DNA of 64,000 bases from Prochlorococcus sp. AG-409-J16 (GCA_003215655.1 QCKB01000008.1:31600-95599), one strand, 5' to 3'. Shown: positions 16,862 through 25,248, counted from the first letter of the stretch. Notes: generated from the letters alone by a model not told the origin. Numbers and translations: made by a program.

Positions 16862-17092
16862 ATGAGCAGTAACTCCGCTGAGCTATACGCGCGCATTCAG
16901 AAAGATGACGAATTAGTCCAGACTCTTTTTAGGCAGGCATTACAAGACCCCCAAGGAGCCTTGCAAGCTATTTGTGATCTAGGTGAGAGTATTGGATTAC
17001 CTGTAACTGTTGAAGAAGTAAAGAATTACTTGGCAAGCTTGGATGACGAAAATACTAAGCAGTGGCTTATCAAGGCGAGAGGGGGGCTTTAA
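16862..17092 (+). CDS. Nif11-like leader-type protein
   Basis: A 76-residue acidic helical protein resembling the Nif11 domain: ELYARIQKDDELVQTLF, then DP, then GESIGLPVTVEEVKNYL. Nif11 domains form leader peptides of RiPP precursors (for example prochlorosins) and also stand-alone proteins of unknown role. Here the protein ends KARGGL immediately followed by the stop, so a Gly-Gly motif is present but no core peptide follows in frame. The GG is encoded by a run of six G. The last 23 bp overlap the convergent gene ending at 17070. No modifying enzyme is seen in this window. Confidence 0.6.
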   Translation: MSSNSAELYARIQKDDELVQTLFRQALQDPQGALQAICDLGESIGLPVTVEEVKNYLASLDDENTKQWLIKARGGL

Positions 17093-17282
17093 GCTTTTCG
17101 TTTGGTTTTATTGATTGTTCATGTTTTATAGGTAAAGAGGGATCCAGCTTCCTTTTGTCATAACCCCCACCGCCTGCCAAGCTCCAAAAGAACCAATAGC
17201 TAGGGATTGCCAATCCTGCTGCTAAAACCAAAGCTGTAATTTGTTCCAGTCGCACCATCATCGTGGATCCGGAATGCACCAC
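17070..17282 (-). CDS. Small single-TM hypothetical protein
   Basis: This 70-residue protein has one membrane segment (ITALVLAAGLAIPSYWFFWSLA) followed by GGGGYDKRK and a Lys/Pro-rich cytosolic or lumenal tail. ATG codons at residues 8 and 9 are probably better starts (MMVRLEQITALVL) than the first ATG at 17282. The family is not recognised with certainty, but the compact TM + GGGG + basic arrangement looks like a real small cyanobacterial membrane protein. It is convergent with and overlaps the Nif11-like gene, and lies upstream of and divergent from the ABC-F gene. Confidence 0.5.
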   Translation of the reverse strand: MVHSGSTMMVRLEQITALVLAAGLAIPSYWFFWSLAGGGGYDKRKLDPSLPIKHEQSIKPNEKLKAPLSP

Positions 17283-17337
17283 TTTAGTCTGCCGTTTCTT
17301 ACGATCTTAAAGATGCTTTTACGTTTGGATCTAAATA

Positions 17338-19062
17338 GTGCTTCGACTTGAACAAGTCAGCAAGATATACCCATCTAATGAAGTTCTTCGGAATATCACT
17401 TGGGAAGTCAAGGCTGGAGATCGGATAGGACTTGTGGGTGTAAATGGCGCTGGGAAGTCGACTCAGTTAGAAATTATTGCTGGATTGGAAGAAGCCAGTT
17501 CTGGGGAGATTTTGCGACAAGGCAATCCAAAGATTTCATATCTCAAACAAGAATTTGATGTTGATTTAAAGAAAACAGTACGTGAGGAGTTATTTCAAGC
17601 ATTTGGAGACGCAGCTACTTTGATTAATAAAATGAGATTTGTAGAAGAAGAAATGACTTCTTCTAGAGCTATAATAGACAGCAATTTTCTCGATAAACTT
17701 ATAGAAAAATTAGGTTATCTCCAAGGTCAATTTGAGGCTATTCATGGCTATCAACTTCAAGCAAAAGTTGAGAAGCTTCTACCTTCAATAGGATTTACTA
17801 ATAAAGAAGCTGATCAATTAGTAGGAGAATTCTCAGGTGGCTGGCAAATGAGAATTGCACTTGGGAAAATACTTCTTCAAGAACCCGATCTTTTGCTGTT
17901 AGATGAACCAACAAACCATTTAGATATTGAAACGATAAATTGGTTGGAGAATTATTTGAATAAACAGACAGCTGCCCTAGTTGTTATTAGTCATGACCGC
18001 ACATTCTTAGATCGAGTTTGCACGCAAATTGTAAGCACTGAAAATGGCATTTCTAGGACTTATTTAGGTAATTATAGTTCTCATTTGGAACAAAAGAAAT
18101 TAGAGAAAGAGTCTTTGCAAGCTGCTTTTGAAAGACAGCAAAAAGACTTTGCTACACAACAGATCTATATAGATCGCTTTAGGGCTAGTGCGACTAGAAG
18201 CACTCAGGCTAAATCCAGGGAGAAACTTTTAGAAAAAGTTGAACGTATTGAGGCTCCTGTAGAAAGTATTAATCAACCTTCTTTTAGATTTCCGCCTGCA
18301 CCTAGATCAGGTAGGCAAGTCGCAATAATTGAGGACTTAACACATAGTTATGGTGAAAAAATACTATTTTTAGGAGCAAATCTAGAAGTTGACCCAGGAA
18401 ATCGCATTGCTTTTGTCGGACCTAATGGTTCAGGCAAATCAACTCTTTTGCGTTTAATTATGGGGATTGAGTTCCCAGATGAAGGTAAAGCTCATATTGG
18501 CTCGCATAATGTTAAAGCAGGTTATTTCGAACAGAATCAGGCAGAAGCTCTTGATTTACAAAAGACAGTTATTGAGACAATGTTTGAAGTGGTTCCTGAT
18601 TGGAATCAAACCAAGGTAAGGTCTTTATTGGGTGGTTTTTGTTTTACCAAGGAATCAGTTTTTAATAAGGTTGAAAAATTAAGTGGTGGAGAAAAGGCAA
18701 GACTGGCCCTTGCCTTGATGTTGCTCAAACCCTCGAACCTTTTGATCCTTGATGAACCAACCAATCACCTTGATATTCCTGCAAAGCAGATGCTTGAAGA
18801 TGCATTAAGGGAATACACGGGATCTGCTTTATTGGTATCCCATGATCGTTATTTTATCTCGCGAGTTGCTAATCGCATTGTTGAATTGCGCGATGGAGAA
18901 CTGGTGCTCTATAGAGGAGATTATTCTTATTACTTAGAGAAAAAGGAAGAAGAGAAAAAGGCAATGCTCAAAGGATTGAAATTAGCCGAGATTGAAGCTA
19001 AGCGAATAGCTAATCGAGATCGACAACGCAAGCGAAAGGCTCAGAAAAGAAAGGCCCTTTAG
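17338..19062 (+). CDS. ABC-F family ATPase (Uup/EttA-like)
   Basis: A soluble protein with two ATP-binding cassettes and no membrane domain, typical of ABC-F ribosome-associated factors. Cassette 1 has Walker A GVNGAGKST, signature SGGWQMR and Walker B LLLLDEPTNHLD. Cassette 2 has GPNGSGKST, LSGGEKARLA and LLILDEPTNHLD. The charged linker between them (LEQKKLEKESLQ...) fits the ABC-F tRNA-interaction motif. The basic C-terminal tail (RDRQRKRKAQKRKAL) may bind RNA. The start is GTG at 17338, and the length of 574 residues is normal. Which ABC-F subgroup it belongs to is uncertain. Confidence 0.9.
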   Translation: MLRLEQVSKIYPSNEVLRNITWEVKAGDRIGLVGVNGAGKSTQLEIIAGLEEASSGEILRQGNPKISYLKQEFDVDLKKTVREELFQAFGDAATLINKMRFVEEEMTSSRAIIDSNFLDKLIEKLGYLQGQFEAIHGYQLQAKVEKLLPSIGFTNKEADQLVGEFSGGWQMRIALGKILLQEPDLLLLDEPTNHLDIETINWLENYLNKQTAALVVISHDRTFLDRVCTQIVSTENGISRTYLGNYSSHLEQKKLEKESLQAAFERQQKDFATQQIYIDRFRASATRSTQAKSREKLLEKVERIEAPVESINQPSFRFPPAPRSGRQVAIIEDLTHSYGEKILFLGANLEVDPGNRIAFVGPNGSGKSTLLRLIMGIEFPDEGKAHIGSHNVKAGYFEQNQAEALDLQKTVIETMFEVVPDWNQTKVRSLLGGFCFTKESVFNKVEKLSGGEKARLALALMLLKPSNLLILDEPTNHLDIPAKQMLEDALREYTGSALLVSHDRYFISRVANRIVELRDGELVLYRGDYSYYLEKKEEEKKAMLKGLKLAEIEAKRIANRDRQRKRKAQKRKAL

Positions 19063-19178
19063 GGTGAAGAAGGTAAATTTTGACTAAAAAACTTCATAAT
19101 TCATTAGGCATGAAGACTCATTTTTCTTTACCAGCCGTAAAGATCAGCATAGGCTAACAAAAGTCTTTAAGCACTCAA

Positions 19179-19346
19179 GTGGATATTTCTTTCTCACATG
19201 GTTCAAATACAGGGGATCAAGATTCAAGCCTTGCTCAAGGCTGGGATGAGGTAGAAACATATTTTGAATGCATCACCACATGTTCAGTTGATGATGGGGA
19301 ATGTATAACCAGATGCGTAGAACAGTTAAGAGAGACTGAACACTAG
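19179..19346 (+). CDS. 55-residue Cys-rich small protein
   Basis: A short ORF starting with GTG (MDISFSHGSN) and ending ETEH. The C-terminal half has a tight four-Cys pattern: YFECITTC, then GECITRC (Cys at residues 31, 35, 42 and 46), i.e. C-x3-C-x6-C-x3-C. The spacing suggests a disulfide-linked helical hairpin or a metal site. The rest is acidic. I recall similar small proteins in marine picocyanobacteria but cannot name a family or function. It lies about 115 bp after the ABC-F gene and is convergent with htrA. No alternative ORF uses this stretch. Confidence 0.6.
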   Translation: MDISFSHGSNTGDQDSSLAQGWDEVETYFECITTCSVDDGECITRCVEQLRETEH

Positions 19347-19410
19347 GCTTCTTTCTGAGGTTGATACCGACAATAAAAAATATATTATCAAGCTATATAA
19401 TAATTACATT

Positions 19411-20535
19411 TTAGTCCCTTCTAAAAAGTCTCATTTCCACTGGTTCAACTAGTATTTCGCGAAGAATTTTACCTCTCTTTACTCTAAAAGCTAATGGCCT
19501 TCCAACGCCATTTTGGTTGATAGCATTTACTACGTCTGCTGGACTTTTTATGGGCAATTTGCCTACTCTAAGTATCACATCTCCTTCTTTTAAACCTGCA
19601 AGTTCCGCAGGTCCTCCTTTTAAAAGGTATCTAATTACTGCACCATAGGGAGTCCCCCGATCTTGTCTAAATGAGGGAATTGGTGATAACCCCATCCCAA
19701 CCATTGGGTGACTAGCAATTCCCTTTTCAACTAATTGCTTGGCAATATTCATCGCTCGATTAATTGGAATCGCAAAACCCAGCCCGGCCCCTGGGCCAGA
19801 GCGAACAAGAGTATTGATTCCTATTATTTCTCCATCTGCATTAAGTAAAGGACCGCCAGAATTTCCAGGGTTAATAGCTGCATCTGTTTGGATTAGATCA
19901 AGCCTTTTTCCATAGATGCCTAATTGTGAAACGTTACGGTTTAAGTTACTGATAATCCCTAGTGTCACAGTATTTTCAAGGCCATAAGGGTTGCCAACCG
20001 CAATAGCCCAATCACCTACTCTTAGCTTTTCAGAATCTCCCAAAGGAACAGTTGGCCATGGACCGCTCCCGTTTAACTGAATTACAGCAAGATCAGTAAG
20101 TGAGTCTTGTCCTACGACACGTCCAGAAACTCTTCGACCATCAGATAGACCTACAACTAACTTTTCAACTTGTTCAACAACATGCGCATTAGTTATGACT
20201 AAGCCTTCAGTAGAAAAGATCACGCCACTTCCTTGATTTCGTTCAACTCGAGAACGAGGGACTCGTAAGCCTCTTCGGCCAAAGAAACCATCGAAGTAAG
20301 GATCTATTAATAGACCTTGCGGAAAGCCTTGTTGGGACTGGGATTGAACAGTCCGCTGGGTTTCAAGTGTTACAACTGCTGGCCCACTTCGAGCTACAGC
20401 TTCGGCTACAAAGGATTGTTTTGAAAGACCTGCATTGGAAGGGGCCGCATATAAAGGTTGTACAGGCTTTGTGAATGGCAACGAGAGGATCAGGCTGGAT
20501 CCCCAAAGAACTCCACCAAGAAATGGTTTCCACAA
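19411..20535 (-). CDS. HtrA/Deg-family serine protease
   Basis: A periplasmic or lumenal quality-control protease. The signal-like N-terminus ends near PLYAAPS (residue ~32). The catalytic triad is visible: His118 in TNAHVVE, Asp148 in LTDLAVI and Ser226 in NPGNSGGPL. One PDZ domain follows (about residues 275-370; LAGLKEGDVILRVGK). The 374-residue length and single PDZ fit the cyanobacterial HhoA/HhoB/HtrA group; which of the three it corresponds to is unclear. The start is TTG at 20535 (MWKPFLGG). It stands alone, with about 290 bp before the next divergent gene. Confidence 0.92.
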   Translation of the reverse strand: MWKPFLGGVLWGSSLILSLPFTKPVQPLYAAPSNAGLSKQSFVAEAVARSGPAVVTLETQRTVQSQSQQGFPQGLLIDPYFDGFFGRRGLRVPRSRVERNQGSGVIFSTEGLVITNAHVVEQVEKLVVGLSDGRRVSGRVVGQDSLTDLAVIQLNGSGPWPTVPLGDSEKLRVGDWAIAVGNPYGLENTVTLGIISNLNRNVSQLGIYGKRLDLIQTDAAINPGNSGGPLLNADGEIIGINTLVRSGPGAGLGFAIPINRAMNIAKQLVEKGIASHPMVGMGLSPIPSFRQDRGTPYGAVIRYLLKGGPAELAGLKEGDVILRVGKLPIKSPADVVNAINQNGVGRPLAFRVKRGKILREILVEPVEMRLFRRD

Positions 20536-20779
20536 CCTTTTAGCTCATTAGCTCTAGGCAAGATTAAAGGTAGCTCCTTAATGAATATAGAAAAGAGGCA
20601 AGAAATATAGTTAGAGGGGTTTTTAAGAATTGCCGGACGAATCTTGAGCGCTGTTAACTAATGTGACAACTCATAATGCTTTAGTGGGCGTTTAGTTTTC
20701 GTTTAAACCCAAATGGCATGTAACACAAATACAATCAATCTTATAGAGAAGATCCATTGAAGTAGATCAATTGCTTGAG

Positions 20780-20825
20780 AAGATTTAAAAAAACCGTGTT
20801 TTTCAAAAAGATTTAAAAAAAAACG
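20780..20825. repeat. Two A-rich direct repeats before the DUF2973 gene
   Basis: AAGATTTAAAAAAACCG (20780-20796) and AAGATTTAAAAAAAAACG (20808-20825) are near-identical copies about 28 bp apart, ending 4 bp before the ATG at 20830. They fall in a 294-bp gap between the divergent htrA and DUF2973 genes. They could be a repeated operator, a UP-like A-tract promoter element, or a local duplication. Otherwise the gap shows only a short imperfect GGG...CCC hairpin near 20684-20713. Confidence 0.4.
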
Positions 20826-20829
20826 ATTC

Positions 20830-21105
20830 ATGCTTAATTCCTTATCCCTACTCTTATACGGAACAGCTGTCATCCTCTTGATCTGGCAGGCTTTCCGATT
20901 AATGAGTAAAGGATTTGGTATAAATCAAAGACCACTAAATCGACAAGTTAAGGAAAGAAATTCTGGTGGAGATCGCACCGGAAGATTGACTATTCATCCA
21001 GAACTTTTAGATCAAGAAGGACGACTCACTGAAGAAGACCTATTAACAGTTCGTTTCTCGGAGGACAACGAACCACCTCAATCAGCTGAAACCTCTTCTG
21101 AATAA
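20830..21105 (+). CDS. DUF2973 family membrane protein
   Basis: A 91-residue protein with one N-terminal transmembrane helix (LSLLLYGTAVILLIWQAF) and a soluble acidic tail containing RTGRLTIHPELLDQEGRLTEEDLLTVRF, the conserved block I associate with the cyanobacterial DUF2973 family. No function is established. The ATG at 20830 follows an A-rich direct repeat without a clear Shine-Dalgarno. The next gene begins about 45 bp downstream on the same strand. Confidence 0.7.
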   Translation: MLNSLSLLLYGTAVILLIWQAFRLMSKGFGINQRPLNRQVKERNSGGDRTGRLTIHPELLDQEGRLTEEDLLTVRFSEDNEPPQSAETSSE

Positions 21106-21149
21106 GTTAGTAGGAGTGGGTCCATGCCTAGGGCTCAGCATTGGACGTG

Positions 21150-21548
21150 ATGGGGGAGGCCCTGGTGGATCAACGAACACGAATTGTTGCTGCAGTTATC
21201 AAGGCTGTGAAATTGCCGCCAAGATTTCGGCTCAAGCTATTAAAGGAAGACCCTGTGAGGCTGGAATTAAGTCTTACGCCTTCTTATGGCAAAGAACCTG
21301 TTCAGGTTGGATTAGTTGAATCTTTAGACCTTGTTGCGAGGAGGGATAGAGAGGGGAGGATCCCTAGAGATTTGCAGGGAACTTGGGATTGGACGGTTAG
21401 GCATGGCAAAGTAAGCACGGGAGGATGGAATCCATTTCTTAAGGAGGCGCTTCAAACTATGTTTGAAACAGGTTTGCCAGCAATAATCTATGAAGAACTA
21501 ACAGGTGATGAATATCATCCCGTCGATGGTTCCAAACATGTGAGATAG
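21150..21548 (+). CDS. Conserved cyanobacterial hypothetical (possibly DUF2996)
   Basis: A soluble protein of about 132 residues, not firmly recognised; DUF2996 is possible but I am unsure. Visible features are an amphipathic basic region (VAAVIKAVKLPPRFRLKLL), a beta-like middle and a conserved-looking end (TWDWTVRHGKVSTGGWNPFLKEAL). The longest ORF opens with TTG at 21141, with GTG at 21147 and ATG at 21150 in the same frame; ATG is chosen. It follows the DUF2973 gene closely, so an operon is likely. Confidence 0.55.
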   Translation: MGEALVDQRTRIVAAVIKAVKLPPRFRLKLLKEDPVRLELSLTPSYGKEPVQVGLVESLDLVARRDREGRIPRDLQGTWDWTVRHGKVSTGGWNPFLKEALQTMFETGLPAIIYEELTGDEYHPVDGSKHVR

Positions 21549-21781
21549 GTATTGGGGAGGCGAAGTTATCTTTAATTACGAATCAGAATTTGAAGAAATT
21601 TTTTGAATTTAAGGACCAATTTAGTATCAAGGTTGCAACCAGTTTTTAGATCTACCTGAATCTGACTATTGAAGGGATAGTGGCAAAGAAATATAGATTT
21701 CGACTTGAATTTGAAAAAATCTATCAAACCCTAGTCAATTATTCGCTATGGTTTTTAATTGAGTTATCTAATTGGATTTTT

Positions 21782-21928
21782 ATGTCAGAGAACCCTGCGC
21801 CCCGTTTTGGTTTTGTTCATTTTGCTGAGACCTGGAACGGTCGCTTAGCAATGATGGGAATAGTAATAGGCCTAAGTACAGAGCTTCTTACCGGGCAAGG
21901 CATTCTTGGGCAAATGGGAATTGGCTAA
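21782..21928 (+). CDS. hli: High-light-inducible protein (Hli/Scp)
   Basis: A single-helix chlorophyll/carotenoid-binding protein of thylakoids that protects photosystems and supports chlorophyll delivery. The generic LHC motif ETWNGRLAMMG is followed by a helix and the typical end ELLTGQGILGQMGIG. From ATG 21782 it is 48 residues (MSENPAPRFGF...). The frame stays open upstream to a GTG at 21680, which has a GAAGGGA just before it and would add 34 residues with a second hydrophobic patch (YSLWFLIELSNWIF). Which start is used is unresolved; the short form matches most family members I know. Confidence 0.88.
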   Translation: MSENPAPRFGFVHFAETWNGRLAMMGIVIGLSTELLTGQGILGQMGIG

Positions 21929-22021
21929 AGGCAAAAGCAAGTTTGAAGGATAAAATTTGGCAGCTTCACTTTAAAAGTTAGTAAATTTCTAAGTAGTTAT
22001 TAATAGTTTGTACAAATTCGT

Positions 22022-22234
22022 TTGAGTGAGTCAGAGTGGAAAGGAATTAGATTAAATCTAGTGCCTGAGCTTTTCCCAAATAATCGAAGAGACGGTGCAA
22101 GGCTACTTAGTAGTTTTTTGCTCATTTTTACAATTGCTTTAACCCAAGTCCATCATTTTTGGGGCAAGTTCTTTTCCTTGTTCATTGGTGTGATATGTCT
22201 TTATTGGTGGATAGCGTATCGGCGTCTTGAGTAG
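22022..22234 (+). CDS. Small two-helix membrane protein upstream of xseA
   Basis: This 70-residue hypothetical protein has two hydrophobic segments (LLSSFLLIFTIALTQVHHF and FFSLFIGVICLYWWIAY) after a polar N-terminus, and ends RRLE. The start is a TTG at 22022. Its stop overlaps the xseA TTG start by 8 bp, so the two are probably translationally coupled, though no functional link to exonuclease VII is known. No family is recognised. Confidence 0.5.
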   Translation: MSESEWKGIRLNLVPELFPNNRRDGARLLSSFLLIFTIALTQVHHFWGKFFSLFIGVICLYWWIAYRRLE

Positions 22235-23384
22235 CGAATCACTGCCCCAATATTCGATCAGTGAACTGAATGCGTCTATTGGCAAACTTTTAGAGCGAGG
22301 CTTTGCTCCGAGATTTTTATTACAAGGAACTGTTTCCAGCCCTCAGCTCAAGAAAGGACATCTTTGGCTAACTCTTTCTGATGGTGAGTCCAGCATTGGA
22401 GCAGTGGTTTGGTCCTCTCAGTTGCGCAAGCTTCATTTCCAGCCATCAGATGGAGATGGCGTGATAGTTGTTGGCAAGCTTAATTTTTGGCAAGCGAGAG
22501 CAACCCTTTCAATACATGTTTTAGATATTCGCCCAACTCTTTCGACTGTTTTTCGACAATTTGAACTCGTTAAAGCTTTGCTTATTAAGGAGGGACTTAT
22601 TCAAGACAGTAGAAGGCGAGCTTTGCCTCAATATCCAAGAGCGATTGCCATCCTTACTAGTGTCCCAAGCTCTGCATTGGCTGACATGCTAAGAACAGCT
22701 AAGGAATGCTGGCCGCTAACTCGATTAATCATTATTCCTATCCCTGTTCAAGGGCCAGTAGTTAAGGCGATTAAAGCTGCGTTAAATAATTTGGCTATTC
22801 ATTATCAGGAACTATTCGTTGAAGCAGTTGTGATTGCCAGAGGAGGAGGTAATAGAGAAGACCTTATAGTTTTTGATGAAGAAGAGCTATGTAGAGAGTT
22901 GGCCCATTTCCCTATACCAGTTGTTACAGGAATAGGTCATGAAGATGATTTAACCGTTTCAGATTTAGTTGCTGATTACCGGGCGGCTACGCCAACAGCT
23001 GCAATAGTGTCTTTATTGCCTAATCTTGAGTCTGTAAGATTCCAATTATTGCAAAAAACTCAGAAACTTGACGATCAATGTTCAATTCTAATTAATAACG
23101 CACATAGAAAGTTATTTGAATTAAAAAGTATTTTAGAAAAATATACACCTTTGAGGTTAGTTCAAATACAGAAAGAACTTTTAGATCAGAAGATTCAATT
23201 ACTCAAGGCATTATCTCCCGATTTCTGGTTTAAGAGAGGCTTTGCAATTTTAAAGAATGACAAAGGTGAAACCATAAGAACTATAGATCAAGTAAAGCTT
23301 AGCGAACCTTTGGCCATTGCTATAGTAGATGGAGAGATTACTGTTGTAGCTGAAAAGATTAAAAGATTTGGAGCTGAGTCATGA
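22227..23384 (+). CDS. xseA: Exodeoxyribonuclease VII large subunit
   Basis: The catalytic subunit of exonuclease VII, which degrades single-stranded DNA from either end. The N-terminal OB-fold (GTVSSPQLKKGHLWLTLSD) is followed by the catalytic region with VVIARGGGNREDLIVFDEEEL and PVVTGIGHEDDLTVSDLVADYRAATPTAA, then a coiled-coil C-terminal part. At 385 residues it is shorter than E. coli XseA (456) but usual for marine cyanobacteria. The start is TTG at 22227. The ATG of xseB overlaps its stop by 4 bp. Confidence 0.93.
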   Translation: MSSESLPQYSISELNASIGKLLERGFAPRFLLQGTVSSPQLKKGHLWLTLSDGESSIGAVVWSSQLRKLHFQPSDGDGVIVVGKLNFWQARATLSIHVLDIRPTLSTVFRQFELVKALLIKEGLIQDSRRRALPQYPRAIAILTSVPSSALADMLRTAKECWPLTRLIIIPIPVQGPVVKAIKAALNNLAIHYQELFVEAVVIARGGGNREDLIVFDEEELCRELAHFPIPVVTGIGHEDDLTVSDLVADYRAATPTAAIVSLLPNLESVRFQLLQKTQKLDDQCSILINNAHRKLFELKSILEKYTPLRLVQIQKELLDQKIQLLKALSPDFWFKRGFAILKNDKGETIRTIDQVKLSEPLAIAIVDGEITVVAEKIKRFGAES

Positions 23385-23695
23385 ATAGAGATAAAAGATC
23401 TTCAAAGAAAATTGAAAAAAGGGACAAATCAAAAGATGATAAGAATATTATGGAAAAGAAGGAAGATGAGATGGAAGCGAATCGGAAGCAATTGCTTGAT
23501 TCAATAAGTAAATTAAGCTACGCAGATGCAATTGCTGAACTTGATAGAATATTGCTAAAGTTGCAGGATGATCAAATACCAGTAGAAGAGATCCAGGCTA
23601 ATCATCTCAGTGCAAAGGTATATCTACAACATTGCAATGAACTCCTTAATAGAGTTGAGCAAGAAGTGATTTATTTTTCAGATACGATTGATTGA
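23381..23695 (+). CDS. xseB: Exodeoxyribonuclease VII small subunit
   Basis: A small helical subunit that assembles on XseA. The core LSYADAIAELDRILLKLQDDQIPVEEI (residues ~46-72) is typical. The first ~35 residues are a highly charged Lys/Asp/Glu extension (MNRDKRSSKKIEKRDKSKDD) not present in E. coli XseB (80 residues), making this copy 104 residues. The ATG at 23381 overlaps the xseA stop (ATGA), so it is coupled. An internal ATG further in could give a shorter form. Confidence 0.88.
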   Translation: MNRDKRSSKKIEKRDKSKDDKNIMEKKEDEMEANRKQLLDSISKLSYADAIAELDRILLKLQDDQIPVEEIQANHLSAKVYLQHCNELLNRVEQEVIYFSDTID

Positions 23696-23730
23696 ATTAT
23701 GATGCAAACTCATTCATATAGTTCTTTTTT

Positions 23731-24078
23731 TTAATCATCTAAGCCTGCATCTTCTGCGACAATATCGACAGTAGCAGAGCTTGCTGGCTCGGAATTACCT
23801 TTAGAGGATGAGCGTTGATTCTCTATTGGGAAGTCTGCTCCACATAGAGGACATTGTGATGAACTCTTTAATGAGCTAACACCGCAAACTTCACACTGAA
23901 CCATGCGAGATTGAATTAGACGCCAGCCAACCCATCCAATACCAGAAACCAAAAGAGGAATAGCCAAGAAGACCAGCATCAATCCACCAGCTAAATCAAT
24001 TAAAATCCTTCCAGCTGCCGTTGGCAGCAGAAGAATAATGAGAAGAGCAAACCAGACGAATGGAGAGGTCCTTAGCAT
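23731..24078 (-). CDS. Membrane protein with zinc-ribbon motif
   Basis: This 115-residue protein has two N-terminal hydrophobic segments (PFVWFALLIILLLPTAAG and LAGGLMLVFLAIPLLVSGIGWVGW, separated by a few residues) and a C-terminal zinc ribbon, CEVCGVSS...CPLCGADF (C-x2-C...C-x2-C). The end is acidic. It looks like a real conserved membrane-anchored small protein, but I do not recognise a named family. Its gene is convergent with xseB. About 230 bp of AT-rich DNA without further ORFs separates it from the YihY gene upstream. Confidence 0.6.
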   Translation of the reverse strand: MLRTSPFVWFALLIILLLPTAAGRILIDLAGGLMLVFLAIPLLVSGIGWVGWRLIQSRMVQCEVCGVSSLKSSSQCPLCGADFPIENQRSSSKGNSEPASSATVDIVAEDAGLDD

Positions 24079-24312
24079 CTCAGTAGTGAAGGCAGGATAA
24101 CTCTTGTCTTGGCCAGTAAAGGTATTTAATACATCTTAAAACCAAATCAATGAAAAGGTGGAGTCTCAATATAAATGATGATATTTTGCAATAGATACTG
24201 TTGTATTTTATTGGCAATTAATGATCATTGCTATTTTAATCTATACGAAATGATTTTCTACATTCTCTATAAATATTTTTGGCTTTGAATTTTAATCCAA
24301 ACTTCATTAATT

Positions 24313-25248
24313 TTAAAATATTAATCTTTTGAATTTAACTCTTGATTGTTTGGGCATACTTGCCAAAACGACACTCCAGCATTGTCCAAAATAAATAATG
24401 ACTCCTATCAGCCAAACCCAAAGTGTTAAGACAAGGACTCCACCTATAAATCCATAAGCTTGAAAACGTGATCCTAAAGAGAGGATACTTCTGCTAACCG
24501 CTAAATTCAGAATAGTTAGAAGTGTGCCAATCATTAAGGCTCCAGGGATGAGAGGTCTTAGAGGTACACGCCTACTTGGAAGTAAGGCTTGCAGAAGCAA
24601 CGCCATTCCTGAAAGGCCTAATAGAGGAACTATGAATTGCCCTACTTCTAGAACAGGGATTTTTGATAAGACATTTGCCAACCATGGTGAATTGCTTTTG
24701 AGCTCCTCAAGAACTACTCCAGGAATCATCCTTACATTGGTGCTGATTTGATCAATTACAACTAGCAATCCGACCATGATGACTACAAAAAAAGCTTCTA
24801 GACGAGTTCTCAGAAATTTAAAAGCCTGAATGCGCCATGGTGTAGGAGAATTGGGCATTGGGAACACCTCGTCCCAAAGCCTGTCCGCACCTCTTTGTAA
24901 GGTCAGGTAAGCATTTCCAGCGGTCAGTATGAGGAATAGAGCTCCTAATAATCCTGCGCCAAAACCTTGATTGACAAGTTTTGATAACGTTGTTTCAACT
25001 AAGCCGAGAACGGAAGGTGGTAATAATTGTGAGGCAAAATTTATAATCTGTTGATCTAGTCCTGGTTGTCTCCCTAGGAACCAGGAGGCTACCGAAAGAG
25101 ATATTAAAAGAATTGGGAAGAATGATTGAAGTGTGTAATAGGCAAAAGCAGCACTAAGATCTACACAATCACACCGACTCCAACTTTGATATGCTTTCCA
25201 TAAACTTCCGAAAAACCATTTAGCCTTACGTTCCCAATGAACTCTCAC
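24313..25248 (-). CDS. YihY/virulence factor BrkB family membrane protein
   Basis: A polytopic inner-membrane protein once called RNase BN by mistake; its function is unknown in most bacteria. The family hallmarks are DLSAAFAYYTLQSFFPILLI near residue 30 and the repeated hydrophobic segments ending YGFIGGVLVLTLWVWLIGVIIYFG. At 311 residues it matches the family. The start is GTG at 25248. It stands apart, with about 140 bp between it and the upstream phosphatase gene on the same strand. Confidence 0.85.
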   Translation of the reverse strand: MRVHWERKAKWFFGSLWKAYQSWSRCDCVDLSAAFAYYTLQSFFPILLISLSVASWFLGRQPGLDQQIINFASQLLPPSVLGLVETTLSKLVNQGFGAGLLGALFLILTAGNAYLTLQRGADRLWDEVFPMPNSPTPWRIQAFKFLRTRLEAFFVVIMVGLLVVIDQISTNVRMIPGVVLEELKSNSPWLANVLSKIPVLEVGQFIVPLLGLSGMALLLQALLPSRRVPLRPLIPGALMIGTLLTILNLAVSRSILSLGSRFQAYGFIGGVLVLTLWVWLIGVIIYFGQCWSVVLASMPKQSRVKFKRLIF

